Below the pieces are notes generated by a model. The model was not told where the DNA came from. It did no database searches and saw only the letters and a program-made list of their open reading frames with translations. Positions 9,315 through 17,159 of a stretch of DNA of 20,626 bases are shown here, piece after piece. This DNA is from Lewinellaceae bacterium. GTDB taxonomy: Bacteria > Bacteroidota > Bacteroidia > Chitinophagales > Saprospiraceae. Where the stretch lies: contig JACJYK010000006.1 in NCBI GenBank assembly GCA_020636135.1, positions 1 to 20,626 of the forward strand, given 5' to 3'. Position 1 is the stretch's first letter; the number at the start of each line of letters is the position of its first letter. The translations under genes and the position numbers were made by a program.

Positions 9315-9341
9315 GCAGCCACCCCGCTACGGGATGACTGC
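9315..9341 (-). terminator. Rho-independent terminator of the HU gene
   Basis: On the minus strand, GCAG-CA-CCC pairs with GGG-TG-CTGC (some mismatches or wobbles), followed by six T. It lies about 40 bases after the HU stop codon. Its sequence is strikingly like the terminator at 2467-2492 (GCAG..ATCC, GGGGT..CTGC, T run). Confidence 0.75.
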
Positions 9342-9379
9342 TTTGCTATATCTTTTTAAAAATCGGTTTCTCGGGCCAA

Positions 9380-9652
9380 TTAATTCAAAGAATCAGCTAA
9401 GGCTTTTCCTGCTTTGAAGCGAACATTCTTCTTGGCAGCAATTTTGATCACTTTACCGGTTTGTGGGTTTCTACCTTCACGGGCACCACGCTCGGAAACA
9501 GAGAACGTTCCAAAGCCAACCAAAGAAACCTTTCCACCAGCTTTCAATGTGGACTCAACTCCACCAATAACTGCATTCAAAGCATCAGATGCTTGAGCTT
9601 TGGTAATTCCTGCAGCTTCTGCAATGTGATCGATCAAATCTCCTTTGTTCAT
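9380..9652 (-). CDS. hup: HU family histone-like DNA-binding protein
   Basis: 90 residues, the normal length of HU/IHF-family proteins. It begins MNKGDLIDHIAEAAGITKAQA, the standard helical dimerisation region, followed by GFGTFSV. The DNA-binding arm holds RNPQTG (residues 61-66), the canonical RNPxTG motif whose proline intercalates into bent DNA. The protein acts as a dimer compacting and bending chromosomal DNA. It is monocistronic: a TAnnTTTG promoter lies upstream and a terminator follows at 9315-9341. I prefer HU over IHF because of the single-gene context and sequence; the distinction is not absolute. Confidence 0.97.
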   Translation of the reverse strand: MNKGDLIDHIAEAAGITKAQASDALNAVIGGVESTLKAGGKVSLVGFGTFSVSERGAREGRNPQTGKVIKIAAKKNVRFKAGKALADSLN

Positions 9653-9690
9653 GATCTTAGGATTTTAATGATTAAATGTTAAAACGGCCG

Positions 9691-9698
9691 CAAAGTTA
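9691..9698 (-). promoter_or_regulatory. Bacteroidota-type -7 element of the HU promoter
   Basis: On the minus strand TAACTTTG matches the TAnnTTTG consensus of the Bacteroidota housekeeping sigma factor, followed by CGGCCG. A TTG lies about 20 bases upstream in the expected -33 zone. The predicted transcript would have a leader of roughly 30 bases before the ATG at 9652. Confidence 0.7.
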
Positions 9699-9747
9699 AT
9701 CGGCTATTCAAATTTTCGCAACTATCATCTTGCAAAAAAGCGTTAAA

Positions 9748-9769
9748 AAACCAGCAAAATCAAGGGTTT
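9748..9769 (-). terminator. Possible weak terminator after the ABC importer operon
   Basis: On the minus strand AAACC and GGTTT can form a 5-pair stem with a 12-base loop, followed by further T residues. The stem is short, so this is only a candidate. It sits between the last permease stop (9815) and the HU promoter. Confidence 0.25.
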
Positions 9770-9814
9770 CAGCGTTTTGACCTCCATTTTAACGGTCTGG
9801 CATCATCGATTATT

Positions 9815-11023
9815 TCACGAGTTGTATCGTGCTAACCAACGGTCGCCCAACACATTACACACGTACACCACCATAAAGAGAGCAAGGCCGGGGAAAAACG
9901 TGAGCCACCATGCAGGAAAGTAATTTCTTCCCACATTCATCATGGTACCCCACGTCACCTGATCCAATCCCAGCCCTAAACCCAGGAATGACAGGGCACT
10001 TTCCACCGCCACGGCAGCGCCTACTCCAAAGGCCGCATTGACAATAACCGGTGGCCATACGTTGGGCAAAGCATGTTTGATCAGGATCTTTCCGTCAGAT
10101 AACCCCAGCAGCCGAACCGACTCCATGAAAGGCAAATGCCGGATACGAAGCACCTCAGCCCGGACGTATTGTCCGATTAGGGGCCAGCGAAACAACCCGA
10201 TCAGCAAGGCCAGGGACCAAATCCCGTTATTTTTAAACAATGGCAATACCGCCATTACCACGACCAGTCCGGGCAAGGACTTGAACCATCCGATCACGGC
10301 CAGAAATAACCGGTCAAAGGGTATCACCATTTTTTCCCGGAGATAAGGCACCCGCCGGAATCCACTATACAATAAGAGGCCCGCAGCAATAAACAGGGCC
10401 CACCAGGAGCAAAAGACCAGGAAGGACACCGTGTGGTGAGTCCGGCCTATATTCAAGATCAAAGCAAATACGACCAGAAGTCCTCCGGCGACAACGGAAG
10501 CCCGGGAAACAGAAGACCGGTCATTGCCATAATATCCTGCAAGCAAGCCAAAGAACAATCCAAGGATTACCGAAAGCGCCGTAGCCAGCATGCCTACCCA
10601 CCAGGCGGTGCGAGCTCCATATAGCAAGCCAGCCAGAGCATCCCGACCCAGCTGGTCGGTGCCCAGCCAATGCCGGTAATACCACGATGCGGATTCTTGC
10701 ACCCCAAAGGGTGAACGGTAATTACTGTTAGCGGCATCCAGGGTTTCGGCCCGGTACGGAACCAGGGGCCCGATCAGTACCTGGTAATCCTGAGGCAGTT
10801 CATGTAGCCGGTAACGTAGATAATCCTCATGCCGGGCTATGCCCCTATCAACGCCCCACTGGTGGAAGACCGGAAAATAGATTTGCCCCTGATAGCGAAC
10901 CATCAGCCCGCGTTCATTGGCGATGAAAGGAACCAGTAGGGCTATGCTAAACCACCCTCCGAGGATCCACCGTACCCATCGCGGATACTTCCTTAGCCAC
11001 TGTTCTTTATTCGTACTTTTCAT
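9815..11023 (-). CDS. ABC transporter permease, OppC/DppC type
   Basis: 402 residues; inner-membrane permease of a peptide/nickel-type ABC importer. One membrane segment (about 20-35) is followed by a periplasmic stretch of about 85 residues. Then comes HWLGTDQLGRD (118-128), the hallmark preceding the core membrane domain of OppC/DppC. Core segments follow from about 139 to 391. The EAA loop contacting the ATPase is at about 301-325 (ESVRLLGLSDGKILIKHALPN), and SALSFLGLGL (342-351) is typical. Residues about 175-225 carry two extra hydrophobic segments, which make it longer than the usual 300 residues. Its ATG overlaps the upstream permease stop by 4 bases (ATGA), implying translational coupling. 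The substrate could be peptides, but related systems carry other solutes. Confidence 0.93.
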   Translation of the reverse strand: MKSTNKEQWLRKYPRWVRWILGGWFSIALLVPFIANERGLMVRYQGQIYFPVFHQWGVDRGIARHEDYLRYRLHELPQDYQVLIGPLVPYRAETLDAANSNYRSPFGVQESASWYYRHWLGTDQLGRDALAGLLYGARTAWWVGMLATALSVILGLFFGLLAGYYGNDRSSVSRASVVAGGLLVVFALILNIGRTHHTVSFLVFCSWWALFIAAGLLLYSGFRRVPYLREKMVIPFDRLFLAVIGWFKSLPGLVVVMAVLPLFKNNGIWSLALLIGLFRWPLIGQYVRAEVLRIRHLPFMESVRLLGLSDGKILIKHALPNVWPPVIVNAAFGVGAAVAVESALSFLGLGLGLDQVTWGTMMNVGRNYFPAWWLTFFPGLALFMVVYVCNVLGDRWLARYNS

Positions 11024-12393
11024 GCAAACCCGGATTGACGGACCCGGGGATCCACAAGTGCGTAAATCAAATCTGCCAAAAGTATTCCGAATAAAGTGAC
11101 CATCCCGATCAGTAAGGTGGTGTAAAATAACACCGGCCAGTCCTTGGTCAGGATACTATCCAGTAATAACCTGCCCATGCCGGGAATATTGCAGATAAAT
11201 TCCAGCGTCACCGATCCGGCGATAGCAGCCGGGAGCAATGTCCCGATCAGGGTTATGACCGGAAATAAGGCGTTGGGAAGCACATATTTCCAGATGCGCT
11301 GGTTCCTGGGCATACCCCAGACCTGCGCTGTGACCAGGTAGGGTGCGGACAGTTGCTGCTCAACCGATTTCTCCATCTGGCGGGTCAGATAAGCCAGTGA
11401 CGTGATGACCAGGGTGCATACCGGGATGAACAATTGCCCCAGACTTTGGAATAAACGATCTGCAAAAGAAGCAGAAGCATATCCGTACTGAACCCCGATG
11501 GACGGCAACCAATCCATGCCGTAAGTGTCGGAGGTAAATAACACCACCAGCAAAGTCGCCAGCCAGAAGACCGGCATTGCATAACCGGCATACAGCAAAA
11601 AGCGAATTACCCGTGAGGCTCGCCTGGAGGCAAACGCAGCAAGGTACACACCCAACGGAACCGCGATAAGCAACGCAAGTAGGATGGCAATTCCATTGAT
11701 GGATAGCGTCCAACGCAATGCCTCGGTGATCTTCCTGGTCACGGGACGTCCATCATGCATGGAGCGCCCGAAATCGCCGGTCCACAATCCTTGTACCCAG
11801 TGGTGAAACTGGTTTCCGGCGCCGTGCCAACGGAGTGTGATTCCCAACCAGCGTGAGGACAGCAGAAGGGTATGGATCTGCTGGATCTGATCTTCAATTT
11901 TGGGGGAGACATGCAAAGAGTCCGGCAAGTGATCCAGGGTGTTGAGGACCTGATTCAAATCCCTTTCCCGTAGTGCGTTCCGCGCTACCGTGATTAACGC
12001 AGGATCCGAAACGGATTGAGCCAATTCCTCCAGACTTTGCCACCAGGACTCAACCATACCGGCATCACCCAGTTGCTGATACCAGGATTTCCAGATGGCC
12101 CTTTGCCGGTGATCGGGTATACGGAGAAAGGCTTCCGGCAGGCCTGTGGGCACGACCGAAAAATAAAAATAAGGTTGGTCCATTCCATACCGACTGGCCA
12201 TGGTTGCATAACGTTCAGCATAGATCCGGGGATTAAAGCTTCCTTCCTGATCGCGCCGGGCGCCCCCCGCCAGATCTTCGATGGGATCGCCGGGTAACCA
12301 TTGATACAATGCAAACAGCGCACCTGCCAGCACCAGTAAGGTGGTCAGCATGCCCATGAGCCGGATAAAAATGAACCGGACCACGCCAGTCAT
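11020..12393 (-). CDS. ABC transporter permease, OppB/DppB type
   Basis: 457 residues; inner-membrane partner of the OppC-type permease. Membrane segment 1 (about 8-30) ends in LPGDPIEDLAGG, the usual N-terminal signature. GDFGRSM at about 207 marks the family region before the core membrane domain. The EAA loop is near 350-370 (TAQVWGMPRNQRIWKYVLPNA), followed by GSVTLEFICNIPGMGRLL. OppB/DppB proteins are normally around 310-340 residues. The excess is a mostly helical periplasmic insert between about 50 and 200. The gene starts immediately after the binding-protein stop codon and overlaps the next gene by 4 bases, so the three form one operon. Confidence 0.93.
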   Translation of the reverse strand: MTGVVRFIFIRLMGMLTTLLVLAGALFALYQWLPGDPIEDLAGGARRDQEGSFNPRIYAERYATMASRYGMDQPYFYFSVVPTGLPEAFLRIPDHRQRAIWKSWYQQLGDAGMVESWWQSLEELAQSVSDPALITVARNALRERDLNQVLNTLDHLPDSLHVSPKIEDQIQQIHTLLLSSRWLGITLRWHGAGNQFHHWVQGLWTGDFGRSMHDGRPVTRKITEALRWTLSINGIAILLALLIAVPLGVYLAAFASRRASRVIRFLLYAGYAMPVFWLATLLVVLFTSDTYGMDWLPSIGVQYGYASASFADRLFQSLGQLFIPVCTLVITSLAYLTRQMEKSVEQQLSAPYLVTAQVWGMPRNQRIWKYVLPNALFPVITLIGTLLPAAIAGSVTLEFICNIPGMGRLLLDSILTKDWPVLFYTTLLIGMVTLFGILLADLIYALVDPRVRQSGFA

Positions 12394-14163
12394 TTATTGA
12401 TGTTGCGGGATAATAGCCGGTTCCCAGATACCTGGCTTTACCACGGATGGGCGTACTTCATAATCTTTCCGGTGGATAAAAAGCACCTCCGGGATAACGA
12501 GGAAGATCACCGGCTGTTCTTTATACAATTCTGCCTGAAAACTCTGATACTCTTCGATCAGCTCCTGGGGATTTTCCTCATGGCGTAAGGAGTCAATGAT
12601 GGCATCCGATTCAGGATCCACAAACCCAATCACATTCCCGGTATTATCCCGGAAACTCTGGGAATGCCAGGACTGATAAGGGTCATAAATGCCTACGGAA
12701 GGACTGTTGGACATTGTTGCCATCACAAAGTCGCCGGTCCCCAGGCGTTGCCGCAGGGTTGCGTTGTCGGCGATCGGGTCCAGCTCGATGCGGACACCGA
12801 CTTTGGCGGCATTTTCCTGCAGGATCAGTGCCACATTCTGCCCCAGCGACGAATTGGCGCTAACCATCACCGGCAACACGCACTCTACACGCCTTCCTTC
12901 AATTTCTTTGTCGACTGTCCCATCGTGATTACTGTCTGACCATCCTGCAGCACTCAAATGCTTCAACGCTTCGTTCAGGTCCAGGGGTATGGGCTTCAGA
13001 TTTTGGTTGTAGTATGGACTTCCGGGCATGAACGGCCCCACTGTCCGCTGTGCCAGTCCATTCATCAGCGTGGAGATCACCCGGTCCACATCCATGGTAT
13101 AGGCCAATGCTGTCCGGACTTCCGGGTCCCGCAGGATGGGGTGCTGGTTATTCATACCAATGTACATATAGACGCTGTTGGAAGCATGCCCGAAGGTGAA
13201 CTTGTCGGCTGCTCCCTGCTCCTGCTGCGTGGCGATGTAGTTGTCCGGACGGGCGATCATGGCAAGGTCGATACTTCCATCCTTTAGGGCGGTCAGGGCA
13301 ACCTGTTCATCTGGTATGATCTGATAGATTATTTCCTGTGGAAAGGCGTCAAACAGAGCCTCCTGGGTTTTTATTTTGTTTCCCCACCAGCCGTCTACCC
13401 GTTTCAATGCCAGGTATTGCTTACTCTGCCAGTCCCCTAAGGTGTATGGACCACTGCCCACGATATTTTCCGGCACCATATCCAATAACTGGAACGCCTG
13501 ATCCAATGCCTGAAAACTGGCATCCTGGCTGAGATCTATACCTGCTGATTCCGGGTCTTTTAATTGGCCCAGTGAATATTTGGATAATACATCCTCCGAA
13601 TCGTAAACATGCCGGGGGATCAGGTTGAAATTTGATACCAGTTCCCTGGCCAGCATATAACCCGGCGACACCCATACGGTCAACTGTTTTGGATCGTCCG
13701 GATTGACACGGATATCCTGTAAATTGGCAAAAAAACTGGCAAAGCCACTCATGGCGCATGAAGGCAAAAAAGCAGCCTTGACGGAAAAAACATAGTCTTC
13801 AGCGGTAATGGGTTCGCCATCGCTCCAGCTTGCTTCCTGGCGGAGATTAAGCTCAAAGCGCTGGGAGCCCTTCCAGGGACCTTCAGCTTCGGTGACCGGC
13901 TCGGGCAGGGACTCCAGCAACAACGGCCGGTAAGTAAGATCAAACGGATCATACTCTGCCGCCGGCCAGAAAATATGACGGATTACCTGGGAGCCTACGA
14001 CCGTTGAAGACATCATCGGCAACAGGCTCAGCGGTTCATCCTGGACCCGGATGGTAACGCGGAAGGACTCGGGAACGGAAGCATTTTCTGACTTGCGACA
14101 AGAAAACAGGCTAAAGAACAGGAAGAGTAGCGAACAAATCAGAACAGATTGCCTTTTATTCAT
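12394..14163 (-). CDS. Peptide-type ABC transporter substrate-binding lipoprotein (SBP_bac_5 family)
   Basis: 589 residues from the chosen ATG at 14163. A frame extension to a GTG at 14226 is possible, but the good promoter lies inside it, and the ATG gives a clean lipoprotein signal: MNKRQSVLIC..., lipobox LFSC with Cys22. The body is a family-5 extracellular solute-binding protein: SWSDGEPITAEDYVFSVKAAF near the N-terminus, and DPEVRTALAYTMDVDRVI in the middle. A D-rich loop DSNHDGTVDKE lies near residue 410, resembling a calcium-type loop. It would capture peptides or a similar solute and deliver it to the two permeases that follow at 0-base and overlapping spacing. No ATPase gene is next to it. 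Substrate unknown. Confidence 0.93.
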   Translation of the reverse strand: MNKRQSVLICSLLFLFFSLFSCRKSENASVPESFRVTIRVQDEPLSLLPMMSSTVVGSQVIRHIFWPAAEYDPFDLTYRPLLLESLPEPVTEAEGPWKGSQRFELNLRQEASWSDGEPITAEDYVFSVKAAFLPSCAMSGFASFFANLQDIRVNPDDPKQLTVWVSPGYMLARELVSNFNLIPRHVYDSEDVLSKYSLGQLKDPESAGIDLSQDASFQALDQAFQLLDMVPENIVGSGPYTLGDWQSKQYLALKRVDGWWGNKIKTQEALFDAFPQEIIYQIIPDEQVALTALKDGSIDLAMIARPDNYIATQQEQGAADKFTFGHASNSVYMYIGMNNQHPILRDPEVRTALAYTMDVDRVISTLMNGLAQRTVGPFMPGSPYYNQNLKPIPLDLNEALKHLSAAGWSDSNHDGTVDKEIEGRRVECVLPVMVSANSSLGQNVALILQENAAKVGVRIELDPIADNATLRQRLGTGDFVMATMSNSPSVGIYDPYQSWHSQSFRDNTGNVIGFVDPESDAIIDSLRHEENPQELIEEYQSFQAELYKEQPVIFLVIPEVLFIHRKDYEVRPSVVKPGIWEPAIIPQHQ

Positions 14164-14193
14164 CGGATATAGTTTATCTGGCGTCAACCTTAC

Positions 14194-14201
14194 CAAAGGT
14201 A
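14194..14201 (-). promoter_or_regulatory. Bacteroidota -7 element of the ABC importer operon
   Basis: Minus-strand TACCTTTG matches TAnnTTTG, about 30 bases before the ATG at 14163. It lies within the longer GTG-started reading frame, and so argues for the downstream ATG. No convincing -33 TTG was seen. Confidence 0.6.
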
Positions 14202-14244
14202 ACGCGTATCGGGCGGCTTTATTCACGATTCGATATTAATTTAT

Positions 14245-15153
14245 ATGCAAAAAAAAGTTTTACTGGCGGGAGGTTCGGGATTGATAGGCCGTCAAATCAG
14301 GAAGGAATTGCAGGCCAAAGGATACCACGTATGTATTCTTTCCCGGGGAAAAAGCCAGCCCGGACAAGGCATTTATCATTGGGATCCGTTTCAAGGGATT
14401 ATCGATCCGGAAGCGTTGTCCGGATGTTACGGGGTCATCAATCTGGCCGGTGCTGCCATGGTCCGCTGGCCGTGGACCACCTCTCGGAAGCAATTGCTGG
14501 TCGATAGCCGAGTCCGGTCTACGGCATTTTTGATAGACCAGATACTCCGTAGTAAACAGTACCCTGAAGTTTTTATCAATGGATCCGCCAGCGGCTATTA
14601 TCCGGACCGAAATGATGAATGGCTGCGGGAAGATACCGCCCCGGATGATGATTTTTTAGGAAAGACCTGTGCGCTGTGGGAAGCTGCCTTAACGGACCGT
14701 GAACCACTTCCATTTCGTACCTGTATCGTACGCACCGGTTTGGTGACCAGTTACCGTGGAGGAATTTACCCCCTGATCACAATGAGCATGCATCTTAAGA
14801 TTGCCGGGTATTTAGGGCGCGGTGAGATGTATTATTCCTGGATCCACATTGAGGATATGGCGCGACTGATGATTTTTTTATTGGAAAATAAGAACTCATC
14901 CGGATCCTATAACGGCACCAGTCCTCAGCCGCTTACCATGAAATCGTGGGTTCAGGCTATGGGCAGGCAGAAAAAAACCTGGATTACGATACGTATTCCG
15001 GCATGGATCATTCGGCTATTTACCGGCTCTTTTGCCGACATCTTACTTAAAGGGGGACGCCTGTCCGCGGACAAAATCCAAAGGGAAGGGTTCAAATTCC
15101 GGTGGACAGACTGGCCGGCAGCCATCAGGGATTTGGAATCAAGGAAGATCTAG
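14245..15153 (+). CDS. TIGR01777-family NAD(P)-dependent epimerase-like protein (YfcH type)
   Basis: 302 residues, a typical length. The N-terminus VLLAGGSGLIGRQI carries the Rossmann motif GGSGLIG (9-15). The family signatures follow: INLAGAAMVRWPW, then SRVRSTAFLIDQI, GSASGYYPD near residue 113, a Trp/Glu segment CALWEAAL, RTGLV, and YSWIHIEDMARL. The C-terminus (LLKGGRLSADKIQREGFKFRW) is the family's short terminal domain. These extended-SDR proteins are related to sugar-nucleotide epimerases, but their physiological substrate is mostly unknown. It is divergent from the ABC importer operon across an 80-base intergenic gap. It converges on the HAD gene with a 4-base overlap of stop codons. 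Confidence 0.93.
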   Translation: MQKKVLLAGGSGLIGRQIRKELQAKGYHVCILSRGKSQPGQGIYHWDPFQGIIDPEALSGCYGVINLAGAAMVRWPWTTSRKQLLVDSRVRSTAFLIDQILRSKQYPEVFINGSASGYYPDRNDEWLREDTAPDDDFLGKTCALWEAALTDREPLPFRTCIVRTGLVTSYRGGIYPLITMSMHLKIAGYLGRGEMYYSWIHIEDMARLMIFLLENKNSSGSYNGTSPQPLTMKSWVQAMGRQKKTWITIRIPAWIIRLFTGSFADILLKGGRLSADKIQREGFKFRWTDWPAAIRDLESRKI

Positions 15154-15584
15154 TCGTGATCAAAAACCTCGATCTCTGCTACCTTGGTAACCAGATCGGT
15201 AAATTTCCCTTTGAAACGGGTGGCCCGTACGATGTGGTTATCGATCCAGTGGTAGTTGCCGCCACGGGGCTTATTCATCAGCAGATGATGGTATTTGAAT
15301 CCGTATTCCTGCAGCCAAACCTGGGTGATGGCACGGTGTTCTTCCGTTCTGGAGGTAAAAAATGTAATGATATGACCTTCATCAAACCAGCGGTTGATCA
15401 CCTCCAGTGCATCCGGGTACGGTGGCACTGTCCGCATGCGTTCCGGTTCTTCGTTAGGAACGTCATCGCAAATGGTCCCATCGATATCAATCAAAAAATT
15501 CTTTATTTCCGGGGGCAAGATGGGGCTTAATGCTTCTCCTTTTTCGTTGTATATCGGTTTCAGACTCTTGCTCTCTTGACTCAT
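15150..15584 (-). CDS. HAD-superfamily phosphatase-like protein
   Basis: 144 residues. FLIDIDGTICDD holds HAD motif I with Asp33 and Asp35 (DxDGT). ITFFTSRTEEH (about 73-83) fits motif II with Ser/Thr at 77-78. KPRGGNYHWIDNH (105-117) supplies the motif III Lys and a later acidic residue. The cap is minimal, so it would be a small cytosolic phosphohydrolase. From memory, close relatives in Bacteroidota are often labelled phosphoheptose isomerase, which the motifs do not support. Substrate unknown; sugar phosphate or nucleotide are possible. The stop codon overlaps that of the convergent epimerase-like gene. Confidence 0.85.
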   Translation of the reverse strand: MSQESKSLKPIYNEKGEALSPILPPEIKNFLIDIDGTICDDVPNEEPERMRTVPPYPDALEVINRWFDEGHIITFFTSRTEEHRAITQVWLQEYGFKYHHLLMNKPRGGNYHWIDNHIVRATRFKGKFTDLVTKVAEIEVFDHD

Positions 15585-15602
15585 GATTCAATTTTGAGGG
15601 TG

Positions 15603-15610
15603 TAAAGATA
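15603..15610 (-). promoter_or_regulatory. Candidate -7 element for the HAD gene
   Basis: Minus-strand TATCTTTA is one base off TAnnTTTG and lies about 20 bases before the ATG at 15584. No -33 element was recognised. Confidence 0.4.
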
Positions 15611-15700
15611 CAGATTTAGATGTTAGATGCCAGACTTTAGATTCTAGACTGATCTTACCACAATAATAACGTCTTCCGAAGATTAAAAGTTAATGGGGGG

Positions 15701-15835
15701 GAGGGTGTTTGGGTGTTGGGGTGTTTGATGTTTGATGTTTGATGTTTGGTGTTTGGGTGTTTGGTGTTTGGGTGTTTGATGTTTGATGTTTGATGTTTGG
15801 TGTTGGGGCGTCGTGGTGTCGTGGTGTCGTGGTAT
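15701..15835. repeat. G/T-rich heptamer minisatellite, block 1
   Basis: Tandem 7-8 base units of the form TGTTTGA, TGTTTGG and TGTTTGGG, more than a dozen in a row, ending in three GTCGTGGT units. All G/T is on the plus strand. There is no coding frame of interest. It is not a CRISPR array, because the units are short and contiguous without spacers. Confidence 0.85.
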
Positions 15836-15893
15836 CACTGTGTATCAGCTCGCAAATCTGAAATCTGAAATCAATAATTTGAAATGTGAAATT
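15832..15893. repeat. Direct repeat, copy 1 (about 62 bases)
   Basis: Contains GCTCGCAAATCTGAAATCTG, then a stretch ending in GTGAAATT. A second, slightly diverged copy is at 16053-16117, so a minisatellite-plus-repeat segment of about 220 bases was duplicated here. Confidence 0.8.
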
Positions 15894-15921
15894 CCCTCCC
15901 CGGAGGGGATCCAGGGGTGGG
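15894..15921. repeat. REP-like G/C-rich palindromic element
   Basis: CCCTCCCC pairs with GGAGGGG, followed by ATCC and AGGGGTGGG, which can also pair with the C-rich arm. The form closely resembles short intergenic repeats that are common in Bacteroidota genomes. No associated transposase is in the window. Confidence 0.6.
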
Positions 15922-15949
15922 TAATACAGGGTATCGATGTTTGATTGTT

Positions 15950-16052
15950 TCTAGGTGTTTGATGTTTGGTGTTTGGTGTTTGGGCGTAACGGTGTTACGG
16001 TGTTTGATGTTTGGTGTTGGGTGTTTGGGTGTCACGGTGATATGGTATCAGG
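15950..16052. repeat. G/T-rich heptamer minisatellite, block 2
   Basis: The same TGTTTGA and TGTTTGG units as block 1, less regular, with GTAACGGTGTTACGG inside. It lies between the two copies of the direct repeat. Confidence 0.75.
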
Positions 16053-16117
16053 GTATCACGGTGTATTAGCTCGCAAATCTGAAATCTGAAATCAAATAAT
16101 CTTAAATGTGCAAATTG
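16053..16117. repeat. Direct repeat, copy 2
   Basis: Diverged copy of 15832-15893 sharing TAGCTCGCAAATCTGAAATC and its continuation. The stretch 16118-16199 up to the hydrolase stop codon repeats the GTATCAGGGTGTCA motif and holds no gene. Confidence 0.8.
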
Positions 16118-16199
16118 TAATGGTATCAGGGTGTCATGGATTCTTTGTGTTGGGGTGTTACAGCGAAAGGCGAAAGGTGTTTCCCGAAAAGCGGTGTAG

Positions 16200-17144
16200 C
16201 TAATTGTGATACAGGAAATAATAAGCTTCCACATTGTCCAGATAGGCGCCATCAAATCCTGCATCGATGATGCGATCCAGATAAGCATCACCGTTGCCAA
16301 ATAAGATTTCTTTCCAGGCTTCATTCCAGAACTCGACATAAATCTCATCCGGATAGCCTGGATAGTTTTTCTTCAACCAGGAAGGTTTGCCGCGTTTCCA
16401 GTCCGATTGCCAGTAATAACGATAGTTTTCCGCTGCTCCTATGTTTACGTAGGCCACCAATAGCCGTCGCCCCGCATTGGCCTTGAAACGGATTCTGGCC
16501 AGGTCCTCAGTGGTTAACGGAGCATCATTAAAAAAGAGGTCGATCAATACCAGATCATAATTGGTATTCGCGATGGCACTGAGCATATCATCCTTGGCGC
16601 TGAATGCATCTGTGCTGATCAGGTAAAGGAAATTGCGCGCGTCCTCCATCTCCAGGATATTCCGGGCGTTTTCATCTTCCAATGCCGAAGGAATGTACTG
16701 GTAATCGTAATTGTCACTGGTGCGGATGAAAGGTATAAATCCCAGCCCTTTATTTATCTGTAATGCTGCTGTATAGGCATTAGGATCATCAATGTATTCT
16801 GCGACAAAGACCGGTTTATGCTTCGCCAGCGATTTCGCTTCGCTTACCCGTTCCATATCTTCCATCCGGGACCCTTCGTAGTACAGTGACTCAATACCAA
16901 AAGCATCAACAGCGTCCAGATAATCCTGTTCCAACGCGCCATTGGGATCAAGATCAACAAATGCAAGCTCCATCCCATTTTGTGGAATGATGTTAAATCC
17001 GGGTTGCCTGTTTTTGGTATAAGCGCTGATCTCTTTCACCAGCGATTGCATTTCAGTGGCTGCCGCCGACTCCTGTTCTTCTTTGGAACACTGGACAAAA
17101 AGGATCAGTAAAAGGAGTAAATAATACTTGGTTTGGCAGGACAT
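16200..17144 (-). CDS. GH114/TM1410-type putative glycoside hydrolase, lipoprotein
   Basis: 314 residues from the ATG at 17144; a TTG 12 bases upstream is an unlikely alternative. The N-terminus MSCQTKYYLLLLLILFVQC is a lipoprotein signal with lipobox FVQC (Cys19). The body fits the endo-alpha-1,4-polygalactosaminidase-like TIM barrel (Glyco_hydro_114): IIPQNGMEL, FVAEYIDD and IPFIRTSDN in the first half, then AYVNIGAAENYRYYW, PSWL and DAGFDGAYLDNVEAYYF in the second. The order of halves is swapped relative to my memory of the Thermotoga TM1410 protein. The predicted role is extracellular cleavage of an amino-sugar polysaccharide, bound to the outer or inner membrane. It lies about 200 bases downstream of the SMP-30-like gene. 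Confidence 0.85.
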   Translation of the reverse strand: MSCQTKYYLLLLLILFVQCSKEEQESAAATEMQSLVKEISAYTKNRQPGFNIIPQNGMELAFVDLDPNGALEQDYLDAVDAFGIESLYYEGSRMEDMERVSEAKSLAKHKPVFVAEYIDDPNAYTAALQINKGLGFIPFIRTSDNYDYQYIPSALEDENARNILEMEDARNFLYLISTDAFSAKDDMLSAIANTNYDLVLIDLFFNDAPLTTEDLARIRFKANAGRRLLVAYVNIGAAENYRYYWQSDWKRGKPSWLKKNYPGYPDEIYVEFWNEAWKEILFGNGDAYLDRIIDAGFDGAYLDNVEAYYFLYHN

Positions 17145-17159
17145 AACAGGTTGCAATTG

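Noticed and set aside
9129..9359. 76-codon plus-strand frame in the region before HU
   Set aside because: It runs antisense through the decayed sorting-domain relic and the HU terminator.
14164..14226. GTG-started N-terminal extension of the substrate-binding protein
   Set aside because: A TAnnTTTG promoter element lies inside it, and the downstream ATG gives a perfect lipoprotein signal.
15701..16060. CRISPR-like array
   Set aside because: Units are 7-8 bases and contiguous, without unique spacers, and no cas genes are present.
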